Source: Mycobacterium sp. SMC-8 (GTDB taxonomy: Bacteria > Actinomycetota > Actinomycetes > Mycobacteriales > Mycobacteriaceae). From it: a DNA stretch of 64,000 bases. Made by a program: the position numbers and the translations under genes. Positions within the stretch are counted from its first letter, which is position 1, and every line of letters begins with the position of its first letter. The stretch lies in NCBI RefSeq assembly GCF_025263565.1, contig NZ_CP079865.1:5642001-5706000 (forward strand). The letters are read 5' to 3'. Below are positions 10,378 through 19,231 of this stretch, piece after piece. The notes beneath the pieces are model-generated. The model did not search any database. It was given only the letters and a program-made list of their open reading frames with translations, and was not told the origin of the DNA.

Positions 10378-11661
10378 ATGGTTGACAACAACCGGTTCAT
10401 CCCGCCGCGCTCGACCGTCGACGTGCTGGAAAGCGTGCCGGAGTCGGCGCTGCGCCGGCTCAAGCAGTATTCGGGCCGTTTGGCGACCGAGGCCGTGCAC
10501 GTGATGGAGGAGCGGCTGCCGTTCTTCGCCGCGCTCGAAGCCAACCAGCGCGCCAGCGTCCAGTTGGTGGTGCAGACCGCGGTGGTGAACTTCGTCGAGT
10601 GGATGCGCGACCCGCGCAGCGACGTCAGCTACACCGCCCAGGCCTTTGAGGTGGTGCCACAGGATCTGCGCAGGCGGATCGCGCTGCGCCAGTCGGTGGA
10701 GATGGTTCGCGTGACCATGGAGTTCTTCGAAGAAGTGGTGCCGCTGCTGGCCCGTTCCGAGGAGCAGCTCACCGCCTTGACGGCCGGCATCCTGCGGTAC
10801 AGCCGTGACCTGGCGTTCGCGGCCGCCACCGCCTACGCCGACCAGGCCGAGGCGCGCGGCGCGTGGGACACCCGGATGGAGGCCAATCTCGTCGACGCGG
10901 TGGTCCGCGGCGGTACCGGAACCGAACTGCAGTCGCAGGCAGCCGCGCTCAACTGGGACGCGACCGCGCCGGCCACGGTCATCGTGGGCATGCCACGCCC
11001 GGACCGGATGGAATTCGCCGGTGACGACGTGCGTGACGTGGCGGCCCGCAACGGGCGCGCGGCGTTGTCCGATGTGCACGGCACGTGGCTGGTCGCGGTC
11101 GTGTCGGGCGGTCTGTCGCCGACGGACCGGTTCCTGTCGGATCTGATGAAGGTCTTCGCCGAGGGCCCGGTCGTGATCGGCCCGACCGCCCCCACACTCG
11201 GCGCCGCCCACCGCAGTGCCACCGAGGCCATCGCCGGGATGAACGCCGTCGCCGGCTGGGCCGGCGCCCCGCGTCCGGTGGCCGCGCGGGAGCTGCTGCC
11301 CGAACGCGCGCTGCTCGGCGATGCGAACGCGGCCGCCGCGCTGGAAGCCGACGTGATGCGGCCGCTGTCGGACGCCGGCCCTGCGCTGGTGGAGACGCTC
11401 GACGCCTACCTTGACTCCGGCGGCGCCATAGAAGCTTGCGCACGCAAATTGTTCGTTCATCCAAATACCGTGCGGTACCGGTTGAAGCGGATCGCCGACT
11501 TCACCGGCCGCGACCCGACGATTCCGCGCGACGCCTATGTGCTGCGGGTGGCTTCCTCGGTGGGTCGGTTGAACCGTCATGCGCAGTCGACAGCCGTCTC
11601 CGCGGTGGGATCCGAGCAGGTCACCGGTGTTGGCTCCGTCACACCTGGAGGCATCTCTTAG
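10378..11661 (+). CDS. mabR: PucR/CdaR-type transcriptional regulator MabR
   Basis: A 427-residue regulator. The N-terminal helical region (residues about 20-150) resembles RsbRD-type sensor regions. The C-terminus carries the PucR-type helix-turn-helix, EACARKLFVHPNTVRYRLKRI, at about residues 351-371. Position and architecture match Rv2242 (MabR), described as the regulator of the FAS-II operon in mycobacteria. Start ATG at 10378. The operon it would control begins 134 bases downstream, and a MabR-type palindrome lies in that gap. The name rests on synteny plus the operator match; a general CdaR family regulator is the fallback. Confidence 0.88.
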   Translation: MVDNNRFIPPRSTVDVLESVPESALRRLKQYSGRLATEAVHVMEERLPFFAALEANQRASVQLVVQTAVVNFVEWMRDPRSDVSYTAQAFEVVPQDLRRRIALRQSVEMVRVTMEFFEEVVPLLARSEEQLTALTAGILRYSRDLAFAAATAYADQAEARGAWDTRMEANLVDAVVRGGTGTELQSQAAALNWDATAPATVIVGMPRPDRMEFAGDDVRDVAARNGRAALSDVHGTWLVAVVSGGLSPTDRFLSDLMKVFAEGPVVIGPTAPTLGAAHRSATEAIAGMNAVAGWAGAPRPVAARELLPERALLGDANAAAALEADVMRPLSDAGPALVETLDAYLDSGGAIEACARKLFVHPNTVRYRLKRIADFTGRDPTIPRDAYVLRVASSVGRLNRHAQSTAVSAVGSEQVTGVGSVTPGGIS

Positions 11662-11708
11662 GGATAACAGGTTGCGGCGAGGTCTCGATGGAGTCGCATC
11701 ACATGCGG

Positions 11709-11729
11709 ATTTGTGGACTACCTACAAAA
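11709..11729. promoter_or_regulatory. Putative MabR operator upstream of fabD
   Basis: ATTTGT at 11709-11714 and ACAAAA at 11724-11729 are separated by nine bases. This matches the reported MabR site TTTTGT-N9-ACAAAA with one mismatch. The surrounding 80 bases are unusually A/T-rich for this genome and probably contain the fas-II promoter. Confidence 0.7.
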
Positions 11730-11795
11730 ACATAAGACGAGGTTCATAATCTCTTACACCGTTCAAATCCGTCTTCACAATGTTCTCTTAGAGAC

Positions 11796-12740
11796 GTGCC
11801 TCAGACGACTGTGCTCGCATTCCTCGCGCCCGGACAGGGTTCGCAGACCCCCGGCATGCTCGCCGAGTGGCTGGAGCTGCCCGGCGCCGCTGAGCGTATC
11901 GAGGCATGGTCGCAGATCAGCGGACTCGATCTGGCGACACTCGGCACCACCGCGACGGCCGAGCAGATCACCGATACCGCGGTCACCCAGCCGCTGGTCG
12001 TCGCCGCCACGCTGCTGGCCTACGAAGAACTGAGCAAGCGCGGCGAGAACTACGGGCTCGAAGGCCCGGTCGAGGTCATCGCCGCCGGCCACTCGGTCGG
12101 TGAGATCGCCGCCTACGCCATCGCCGGCGTGATCACTGCTGACGAAGCCGTTTCGCTCGCCGCCACCCGTGGCAAGGAGATGGCCAAGGCCTGCGCGCTG
12201 GAGCCCACCGGCATGTCGGCGCTTCTGGGCGGTGACGAGGCCGAGGTGCTCTCGCGGCTGGAAGCTCTGGACCTCGTCCCGGCCAACCGCAACGCCGCCG
12301 GCCAGATCGTCGCCGCGGGCGCGCTCGCCGCCCTGGAGAAGCTCGCCGAGGATCCGCCGGCCCGCGCCCGGGTGCGTCCGCTGGCCACCGCCGGTGCGTT
12401 CCACACCCACTACATGGCGCCCGCGCTCGCCGAGTACACCGCGGTCGCCGACCGGATCAATCCCAGCGAGCCCCGCGTCACGCTACTGTCCAACGCCGAC
12501 GGCCGCCCGGTCTCCTCGGCAGCCGACGCGATGGCCAAGCTCGTCGCCCAGATGACCCGGCCCGTGCGCTGGGACCTGTGCACCGCCTCCATGAAGGAGC
12601 AGGGTGTCACGGCGATCGTCGAGTTCCCGCCCGCAGGGACCCTGACCGGCATCGCCAAACGCGAACTTCGGGGGACGCCGACGCACGCCGTCAAGTCCCC
12701 CGCTGACCTGGACGGGCTCGCAGAGTCACTGCGCGCCTGA
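11796..12740 (+). CDS. fabD: Malonyl-CoA:ACP transacylase FabD
   Basis: A 314-residue transacylase that moves malonyl from CoA to AcpM, the first step of FAS-II elongation. FLAPGQGSQTPGML is the N-terminal family motif, GHSVGE carries the catalytic serine, and AGAFHTHYM provides the catalytic histidine region. The start is a GTG at 11796 with no good Shine-Dalgarno. A three-codon frame, ATG TTC TCT TAG (11780-11791), ends just before it. It is first in the fabD-acpM-kasA-kasB-accD6 run. Confidence 0.96.
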   Translation: MPQTTVLAFLAPGQGSQTPGMLAEWLELPGAAERIEAWSQISGLDLATLGTTATAEQITDTAVTQPLVVAATLLAYEELSKRGENYGLEGPVEVIAAGHSVGEIAAYAIAGVITADEAVSLAATRGKEMAKACALEPTGMSALLGGDEAEVLSRLEALDLVPANRNAAGQIVAAGALAALEKLAEDPPARARVRPLATAGAFHTHYMAPALAEYTAVADRINPSEPRVTLLSNADGRPVSSAADAMAKLVAQMTRPVRWDLCTASMKEQGVTAIVEFPPAGTLTGIAKRELRGTPTHAVKSPADLDGLAESLRA

Positions 12741-12810
12741 GCCAGGAACATATCCACAGCTCGATCACATCCAGTTGTAGTAACCAAGAAATAGATAGAA
12801 GGAGCACCCT

Positions 12811-13110
12811 GTGGGCGCCACTCAGGAAGAAATCATCTCGGGTCTCGCGGAGATCATCGAAGAGGTCACCGGCATCGAGCCCTCCGAGGTCACCCCGGAG
12901 AAGTCCTTCGTCGACGACCTGGACATCGACTCGCTGTCGATGGTGGAGATCGCCGTGCAGACCGAGGACAAGTACGGCGTGAAGATCCCCGACGAGGATC
13001 TGGCCGGCCTGCGCACCGTCGGTGACGTCGTCGCCTACATCCAGAAGCTCGAGGAAGAGAACCCCGAGGCCGCCGCTGCCATCCGCGCTCAGATTACGGG
13101 CGACAAGTGA
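12811..13110 (+). CDS. acpM: Meromycolate acyl carrier protein AcpM
   Basis: A 99-residue carrier protein that holds growing meromycolate chains. The DIDSLSMVE motif places the phosphopantetheine serine at residue 41. The length exceeds a standard ACP (about 80) because of the mycobacterial C-terminal extension after residue 80. GTG start at 12811 with AAGGAG at 12799-12804. Its stop overlaps the kasA start (GTGA), indicating translational coupling. Confidence 0.97.
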   Translation: MGATQEEIISGLAEIIEEVTGIEPSEVTPEKSFVDDLDIDSLSMVEIAVQTEDKYGVKIPDEDLAGLRTVGDVVAYIQKLEEENPEAAAAIRAQITGDK

Positions 13111-14357
13111 CCAGACCTTCCACTGCTAACGGCGGTTTTCCTAACGTCGTGGTGACCGCCATTGAGGCCACCACGGCCCTCGCTGCGGACATCGAGAGCA
13201 CGTGGAAGGGTCTGCTGGCCGGCGAGAGCGGCATCCGGATCCTCGAGGACGACTTCGTCGACAAGTGGGACCTGCCGGTGCGGATCGGCGGCCACCTCGT
13301 CGACAACGTCGACAGCCACATGACACGCATCGAGATGCGCCGCATGTCCTACGTGCAGCGCATGTCGTTGCTGCTGTCGCGACGGCTCTGGGAGAACGCG
13401 GGCAAGCCCGAGGTCGACCCGGATCGCTTCGCGGTCGTGGTCGGCACGGGTCTCGGTGGCGGCGAGAAGATCGTCGAAACCTATGACGCGATGAACGAGG
13501 GCGGGCCCCGCAAGGTGTCCCCGCTCGCCGTTCAGATGATCATGCCCAACGGTGCGGCGGCGGTCGCCGGTCTCGAACTGGGCGCCCGGGCCGGGGTCAT
13601 CACCCCGGTCTCGGCGTGCTCGTCGGGCTCGGAGGCCATCGCCCACGGTTGGCGCCAGATCGTCATGGGTGACGCGGACTTCGCCGTCGTCGGCGGCGTG
13701 GAAGGCGGCATCGAGGCACTGCCCATCGCGGCGTTCTCGATGATGCGTGCCATGTCGACCCGCAATGAGGATCCTGCCGGTGCTTCGAGGCCGTTCGACA
13801 AGAATCGCGACGGCTTCGTCTTCGGCGAGGCCGGCGTCCTGATGATCATCGAGACCGAAGAGCATGCCAAAGCCCGCGGCGCCAAGCCGCTGGCCCGGCT
13901 CATGGGTGCCGGTGTCACGTCGGATGCGTTCCACATGGTGGCTCCCGCGGCCGACGGCCTGCGGGCCGGCCACGCGATGAAGCGGGCGCTGGAGACGGCA
14001 GGCCTGTCCCCCAAGGACATCAGCCACGTCAACGCGCACGCCACCGCCACCCCGATCGGTGACACGGCCGAGGCCAACGCCATCCGCGTCGCCGGAGTGG
14101 AGCACGCAGCGGTCTATGCGCCGAAATCGGCGCTGGGCCACTCGATCGGCGCCGTGGGCGCTCTGGAGTCCGCGCTGACGATCCTGGCTCTGCGTGACGG
14201 TGTCATCCCGCCGACGCTGAACTACGAGACGCCCGACCCCGAGATCGATCTCGATGTCGTCGCGGGCGAGCCTCGATACGGCGACTTCCAGTACGCGATC
14301 AACAACTCGTTCGGCTTCGGCGGCCACAATGTGGCTCTGGCCTTCGGTCGTTACTGA
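13107..14357 (+). CDS. kasA: Beta-ketoacyl-ACP synthase KasA
   Basis: A 416-residue condensing enzyme that extends meromycolate precursors using malonyl-AcpM. The nucleophile cysteine lies in [11 protein letters not shown]. The two active-site histidines are in [13 protein letters not shown] and [13 protein letters not shown], and the C-terminal GFGGHN loop is present. The first His motif reads NAHAT where many family members have NAHGT. GTG start at 13107 overlaps the acpM stop by four bases. In mycobacteria this is an essential gene and the target of thiolactomycin. Confidence 0.96.
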   Translation: MTRPSTANGGFPNVVVTAIEATTALAADIESTWKGLLAGESGIRILEDDFVDKWDLPVRIGGHLVDNVDSHMTRIEMRRMSYVQRMSLLLSRRLWENAGKPEVDPDRFAVVVGTGLGGGEKIVETYDAMNEGGPRKVSPLAVQMIMPNGAAAVAGLELGARAGVITPVSACSSGSEAIAHGWRQIVMGDADFAVVGGVEGGIEALPIAAFSMMRAMSTRNEDPAGASRPFDKNRDGFVFGEAGVLMIIETEEHAKARGAKPLARLMGAGVTSDAFHMVAPAADGLRAGHAMKRALETAGLSPKDISHVNAHATATPIGDTAEANAIRVAGVEHAAVYAPKSALGHSIGAVGALESALTILALRDGVIPPTLNYETPDPEIDLDVVAGEPRYGDFQYAINNSFGFGGHNVALAFGRY

Positions 14358-14386
14358 ACCGATCGAGAGAGGACTCGCGAATCAGC

Positions 14387-15640
14387 ATGGTTTCGCCGAC
14401 AACAGGTAACGGGCTGCCCGACGTCGTCGTCACCGGTATCGCGATGTCCACCAGCGTGGCCACCGACGCTGAAGGGACCTGGAAGGCGCTCCTGGACGGT
14501 CAGAGCGGAATCCGCAGGCTCGAGGATCCGTTCGTCGAGGAGTTCGACCTTCCGGTCCGCATCGGCGGTCACCTGCTGGAGGACTTCCAGTCCGAATTGG
14601 ACACGGTCGAACTGCAGCGGATGTCCTATCCGCAGCGGATGGCGACCGTGCTCGGCAGGCGGGTGTGGGAGAACGCCGGCTCCCCCGAGGTGGACACCGA
14701 GCGGTTGCTGGTGTCGATCGGGACCGGCCTCGGCGGCGCCGAAGCTCTGGTGTTCGCCTATGACGGCATGCGGGAGCAGGGCGTGCGCGCGGTGTCCCCG
14801 CTGGCCGTGCAGATGTACATGCCGAACGGCCCGTCTGCCGTGATCGGCTTGGAACGGGGCGCCAAAGCCGGTGTGGTGACCCCGGTTTCGGCGTGCGCCT
14901 CCGGCTCCGAGGGCATTGCCCAGGCGTGGCGCAACATCGTGCTCGGCGAGGCCGACATCGCGATCTGCGGAGGCGTCGAGCAGCGCATCGAGGCGGTGCC
15001 GATCGCCGGTTTCGCACAGATGCGGATCGTGATGTCGACCAACAACGACGACCCCGCCGGCGCGTGCCGCCCCTTCGACAAGGACCGCGACGGGTTCGTG
15101 TTCGGGGAGGCCGGCGCGGTGATGGTCATCGAGACCGAGGAGCACGCCAAGGCTCGGGGCGCGAAGATCCTGGCCCGACTGATGGGTGCGAGCATCACCT
15201 CCGACGGTTACCATATGGTGGCGCCCGATCCGAACGGTGAACGGGCCGGTTACGCGATGACGCGTGCCATCCAGCTCGCGGGCCTCAAACGCACCGACAT
15301 CGACCACGTCAACGCGCACGCCACGGGCACCAGCGTCGGCGACGTGGCCGAAGGTAAGGCCATCAACAATGCGATGGGCGGCCACCGCCCGGCCGTCTAC
15401 GCCCCCAAATCCGCGCTCGGCCATTCGGTCGGCGCGGTCGGCGCGGTCGAGTCGATCCTGACCGTGCAGGCGTTGCGGGACGGGATCATCCCGCCGACGC
15501 TGAACTTGAAGAATCTTGATCCCGAGATCGACCTCGATGTGGTCGCAGGTTCACCGCGGCCGGGCAATTACGAGTACGCGATCAACAACTCATTCGGATT
15601 CGGCGGGCACAATGTCGCACTCGCCTTCGGGAAGTACTGA
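14387..15640 (+). CDS. kasB: Beta-ketoacyl-ACP synthase KasB
   Basis: A 417-residue paralogue of KasA in tandem, extending meromycolates to full length. It keeps the same catalytic set: [11 protein letters not shown] (Cys), [13 protein letters not shown] (His), [13 protein letters not shown] (His) and GFGGHN at the end. Start ATG at 14387 with a GAGAGAGGA stretch upstream; 29 bases separate it from kasA. The high similarity to KasA marks a local duplication that is ancient in mycobacteria. Confidence 0.95.
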   Translation: MVSPTTGNGLPDVVVTGIAMSTSVATDAEGTWKALLDGQSGIRRLEDPFVEEFDLPVRIGGHLLEDFQSELDTVELQRMSYPQRMATVLGRRVWENAGSPEVDTERLLVSIGTGLGGAEALVFAYDGMREQGVRAVSPLAVQMYMPNGPSAVIGLERGAKAGVVTPVSACASGSEGIAQAWRNIVLGEADIAICGGVEQRIEAVPIAGFAQMRIVMSTNNDDPAGACRPFDKDRDGFVFGEAGAVMVIETEEHAKARGAKILARLMGASITSDGYHMVAPDPNGERAGYAMTRAIQLAGLKRTDIDHVNAHATGTSVGDVAEGKAINNAMGGHRPAVYAPKSALGHSVGAVGAVESILTVQALRDGIIPPTLNLKNLDPEIDLDVVAGSPRPGNYEYAINNSFGFGGHNVALAFGKY

Positions 15641-15655
15641 CAAGCAGGAGAACAC

Positions 15656-17089
15656 ATGACGACCCTGGAGAACGGGCTGGCCCCCGAAGCAGTCAACGAA
15701 TCGCTCGACCCGCGCGACCCGCTGTTGCGCCTGTCCACTTTCTTCGACGACGGCAGCGTCGAGCCACTGCACCAGCGGGACAAGTCCGGTGTGCTGGCCG
15801 CCGCGGGCACCGTCAACGGTGTGCGCACCATCGCGTTCTGCACCGACGGCACCGTGATGGGCGGCGCCATGGGCGTCGACGGCTGCAAGCACATCGTCGA
15901 CGCCTATGACGTCGCCATCGAGGAGCAGAGCCCGATCGTCGGCATCTGGCACTCCGGCGGCGCGCGGCTGGCCGAGGGCGTCAAGGCCCTGCACGCGGTC
16001 GGCCTGGTATTCGAGGCGATGATCCGGGCCTCCGGCTACGTCCCGCAGATCTCGGTGGTGGTCGGTTTCGCCGCCGGGGGCGCCGCGTACGGCCCTGCGC
16101 TCACCGACGTGATCGTGATGGCCCCCGATAGCAAGGTGTTCGTCACCGGCCCGGACGTGGTGCGCAGCGTGACCGGTGAGGACGTCGACATGGTGTCCCT
16201 GGGCGGCCCGGAGGCCCATCACAAGAAGTCCGGCGTGTGCCACATCGTGGCCGACGACGAGCTCGACGCCTACGAGCGCGGCCGTCGCCTGGTCGGGTTG
16301 TTCTGCCAGCAGGGTCATTTCGACCGCAGCAAGGCCGAAGCCGGCGACACCGACCTCAAGGCGCTACTGCCCGAGTCGGCGCGACGCGCCTACGATGTGC
16401 ATCCGCTCGTGGAGGCTCTGCTCGACGAGGGTGTCCCGTTCGAGGAGTTCCAGTCCCGCTGGGCGCCGTCGATCGTCGTGGGCCTGGGCCGGCTGGCCGG
16501 ACGCACCGTCGGTGTGATCGCCAACAACCCGCTGCGCCTGGGCGGCTGCCTGAACTCCGAAAGCGCGGAGAAGTCAGCCCGTTTCGTGCGGCTGTGCGAT
16601 GCGTTCGGCATCCCGCTGGTGGTCATCGTCGACGTGCCCGGCTACCTGCCCGGTGTGGACCAGGAGTGGGGCGGGGTGGTCCGTCGCGGCGCCAAGCTGC
16701 TGCACGCGTTCGGTGAGTCGTCGGTGCCGCGCGTCACGCTGGTCACCCGCAAGATCTACGGCGGCGCCTACATCGCGATGAACTCGCGGTCGCTGAACGC
16801 CACCAAGGTGTTCGCGTGGCCCGAGGCCGAGGTCGCCGTGATGGGCGCCAAGGCCGCGGTCGGCATCCTGCACAAGAAGAAGCTGGCCGCCGCCGCCCCC
16901 GAGGAGCGCGAGTCGCTGCACGAGGCGCTGGCCATCGAGCACGAGAAGATCGCCGGCGGTGTCGATTCCGCGATCGAGATCGGCGTGGTTGACGAGAAGA
17001 TCGACCCCGCGCGCACCCGCTCGAAGCTGACGCAGGCGCTGGCCGAGGCGCCGCTGCGCCGCGGCCGCCACAAGAACATCCCGCTGTAA
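15656..17089 (+). CDS. accD6: Acetyl/malonyl-CoA carboxylase carboxyltransferase subunit AccD6
   Basis: A 477-residue carboxyltransferase beta subunit that moves carboxylate from biotin to acetyl-CoA, making malonyl-CoA for the FAS systems. The N-domain crotonase fold shows GIWHSGGARLAEG and VVGFAAGGAAYGPAL. The C-domain shows GVIANNPLRLGGCLNSESAEKSARF and VPGYLPG. Start ATG at 15656, 15 bases after kasB, with CAGGAG upstream. The biotinylated alpha subunit (AccA3 in mycobacteria) is not in this window. It ends the FAS-II operon and converges on glpD. Confidence 0.95.
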   Translation: MTTLENGLAPEAVNESLDPRDPLLRLSTFFDDGSVEPLHQRDKSGVLAAAGTVNGVRTIAFCTDGTVMGGAMGVDGCKHIVDAYDVAIEEQSPIVGIWHSGGARLAEGVKALHAVGLVFEAMIRASGYVPQISVVVGFAAGGAAYGPALTDVIVMAPDSKVFVTGPDVVRSVTGEDVDMVSLGGPEAHHKKSGVCHIVADDELDAYERGRRLVGLFCQQGHFDRSKAEAGDTDLKALLPESARRAYDVHPLVEALLDEGVPFEEFQSRWAPSIVVGLGRLAGRTVGVIANNPLRLGGCLNSESAEKSARFVRLCDAFGIPLVVIVDVPGYLPGVDQEWGGVVRRGAKLLHAFGESSVPRVTLVTRKIYGGAYIAMNSRSLNATKVFAWPEAEVAVMGAKAAVGILHKKKLAAAAPEERESLHEALAIEHEKIAGGVDSAIEIGVVDEKIDPARTRSKLTQALAEAPLRRGRHKNIPL

Positions 17090-17100
17090 CCGGGCGAGTT

Positions 17101-18639
17101 TCAGCGGGCCGGCGACAGCATCTCCTCGGCGGCGGCCATGGCACGCTCGCGATCTGGGGCCACCAACCCGATCCTGGTGCGGCGGTCCAGAATGTCGTCG
17201 ACGGTGAGCGCCCCTTCGTGGGTGACCGCATACTCGAATTCGGCCCTGATCACGTCGATGCCGTCGGCGACCGGATCGGTGGGCCGCTCGCAGGTGGCCC
17301 GGGCGATCACGTTCGGTGCTTCGGCGCCGTACCGCGCCACCAGCGAACCGGGCAGATCGGTCGAAGATCGCAGCGTGGCAACGGGATTGGCGGGTGCGCC
17401 GACGAGCGGCAGGTTGCGGGTGCGGCACACGCCCGCGGCAAGCCCGCGCAACTGCACCGCACGGTCGACGACATCCTCGGCCATGTACCGGTATTCGGTG
17501 AGCTTGCCGCCAATGACGGTGAGCACGCCCGACGGCGACTCGGTGACCGCGTGCTCGCGGGAGATGTCGGACGTCCTGCCGGCTCCCGTGTCGATGAGCG
17601 GACGAAGGCCTGCGTAGGCGCCGATCACGTCCGCCTCTGTCAGCGCCGCATCCAGCGCCGTGTTGACCGTGTCCAGCAGAAACCTGACCTCCCCGGGGGT
17701 GGGCTCCGGCACGTCCGGAATCGGGCCGGGGGCATCCTCGTCGGTCAGCCCCAGGTACACCCTGCCCAGTTGTTCGGGCATCGCGAACACGAACCGGTTG
17801 ATCTCACCCGGAATCGGAACTGTCAGCGCGGCAACCGGATTGCCGAATTTCGCGGCGTCGAACACCAGGTGCGTGCCGCGGCTCGGGCGCAGCTTGATCG
17901 AGTCGTCCACCTCCCCCGCCCAGACACCCGTCGCGTTGACGACAGCGCGGGCCGACACCCGCAGGGACTCCCCCGTCGTGCTGTCGGTGAGCGTCACCGC
18001 GTCGCGGGACGCGTCCGACGCCGCGACCCGGGTGAGTACTCGGGCGCCGTGCTGGGCGGCGGTACGCGCCACGGCGGTGACCAGCCGGGCGTCGTCGATC
18101 AGCTGTCCGTCGTAGGCGAGCAGCGCTCCGTCGAGCCCTTCCCGCGCGACGGTCGGAGCCAAACCGACGGCGCGGTGCGCGTCGATCCGACGCGACCTGG
18201 GCAGCGTGTCCGCCGGGGTGCCTGCCAGCCTGCGCAGACCGTCGCCGGCGGCGAAGCCGAACCGGACCAACGCGCGGGACGCCGTGTTCATCGACGGCAG
18301 CAGCGGAACCAGCTGCGGCATCGCATGTACGAGGTGGGGCGCGTTGCGGGTCATCAGGATTCCGCGTTCCACGGCGCTGCGCCGGGCGATGCCCACGTTG
18401 CCGCTGGCCAGGTACCGCAGCCCGCCGTGCACGAGTTTGGAGCTCCAGCGGCTGGTGCCGAACGCGAGGTCGTGTCGCTCCGCCAGCACCACCGACAGCC
18501 CGCGTGTGACCGCGTCGAGCGCGATACCCGCGCCGGTGATGCCGCCGCCGATCACGACGAGGTCGACGGGCGCGCCTTCCCCGAGCTGCGCGAGTTCGGC
18601 GGCCCGGCGTGCGGCGTTCAAAGCAGTTGCGCCACTCAT
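17101..18639 (-). CDS. glpD: FAD-dependent glycerol-3-phosphate dehydrogenase
   Basis: A 512-residue flavoprotein that oxidises glycerol-3-phosphate to dihydroxyacetone phosphate at the membrane and passes electrons to quinone. The dinucleotide-binding VIGGGITGAGIALDAVTRG lies near residue 30, followed by SSKLVHGGLRYL and, later, GLRPL and GGKLTEYR, with an alpha-helical C-terminal domain. Start ATG at 18639 overlaps the stop of the upstream TetR gene (ATGA), so the two form one transcript. It corresponds to glpD1 (Rv2249c). A longer open frame upstream is antisense to TetR coding and was not used. Confidence 0.93.
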   Translation of the reverse strand: MSGATALNAARRAAELAQLGEGAPVDLVVIGGGITGAGIALDAVTRGLSVVLAERHDLAFGTSRWSSKLVHGGLRYLASGNVGIARRSAVERGILMTRNAPHLVHAMPQLVPLLPSMNTASRALVRFGFAAGDGLRRLAGTPADTLPRSRRIDAHRAVGLAPTVAREGLDGALLAYDGQLIDDARLVTAVARTAAQHGARVLTRVAASDASRDAVTLTDSTTGESLRVSARAVVNATGVWAGEVDDSIKLRPSRGTHLVFDAAKFGNPVAALTVPIPGEINRFVFAMPEQLGRVYLGLTDEDAPGPIPDVPEPTPGEVRFLLDTVNTALDAALTEADVIGAYAGLRPLIDTGAGRTSDISREHAVTESPSGVLTVIGGKLTEYRYMAEDVVDRAVQLRGLAAGVCRTRNLPLVGAPANPVATLRSSTDLPGSLVARYGAEAPNVIARATCERPTDPVADGIDVIRAEFEYAVTHEGALTVDDILDRRTRIGLVAPDRERAMAAAEEMLSPAR

Positions 18640-19214
18640 GGTTTCAGATATCCGTTCAGAGAGAGTGCCAGCTCGCGGTTGAGTGCGTCGTTGTCCAGCA
18701 ACTCGGCGACCATCTGCGCCGACTGGATCGTCGACTGGGTGATCAGCAGGCACATCGCGGCCATCCCGCGCGGATCCCCGGCCCGGATACTGCCGTCGTC
18801 CTGACCGGCTTTGATCGCCTCGGCCAGTGCGTCGATGAGAATCTGCTGGCTGGTGCCGAGTCGGTCGGCGATGTAGGTCATCGCCAGGCCCGGCGCGTTG
18901 CGGATCACCGACTGCACGATCACGTCGGCGCGCAAATGGTCTGCCACGGCCACGACGCGTCCCACCGTCGCCTCCCGGTCGGCTCCGCGGTCCGGGATCG
19001 CCTCCAGAACGCCGGCGATGCGCACGGTGAGCAGTTCGGCGATCACCCAGCGGATGTCGGGCCACCGCCGGTAGATCGTCGGCCGGCTCACCCGGGCCCT
19101 GCGCGCGATCTCGGTCATGGTCGTCCGTTCCACCCCGAAAGCCAGGATGCACTCGGCAGCGGCGTCGAGGATTCGCTGCTCGACGCTCGCATCAGAGTTA
19201 CGGATTGACATCAT
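18636..19214 (-). CDS. TetR family regulator upstream of glpD
   Basis: A 192-residue regulator. The helix-turn-helix sits at residues about 20-55 (TMTEIARRARVSRPTIYRRW), followed by the all-helical ligand domain. It overlaps glpD by four bases and is divergent from the flavoprotein gene at 19232, with 17 bases between starts. An inverted repeat spans that gap, so it probably represses its own operon and the divergent pair. The ligand is unknown; a lipid or glycerol-phosphate metabolite is a guess from context. The starting ATGs at 19214 and 19211 are both possible. Confidence 0.88.
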   Translation of the reverse strand: MMSIRNSDASVEQRILDAAAECILAFGVERTTMTEIARRARVSRPTIYRRWPDIRWVIAELLTVRIAGVLEAIPDRGADREATVGRVVAVADHLRADVIVQSVIRNAPGLAMTYIADRLGTSQQILIDALAEAIKAGQDDGSIRAGDPRGMAAMCLLITQSTIQSAQMVAELLDNDALNRELALSLNGYLKP

Positions 19215-19231
19215 CTGTAATACTGTAACTC
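19195..19231. promoter_or_regulatory. Putative TetR operator between divergent genes
   Basis: GAGTTAC at 19195-19201 and GTAACTC at 19225-19231 are perfect inverted arms 23 bases apart. Between them CTGTAA occurs twice, two bases apart. The arms overlap the start region of the TetR gene and abut the flavoprotein start, as expected for an autoregulatory site. Confidence 0.45.

Noticed and set aside
13089..14327. Long antisense frame over kasA (and a similar one over kasB at 14351-15424)
   Set aside because: Both arise from GC-rich third positions of the synthase genes; no recognisable protein.
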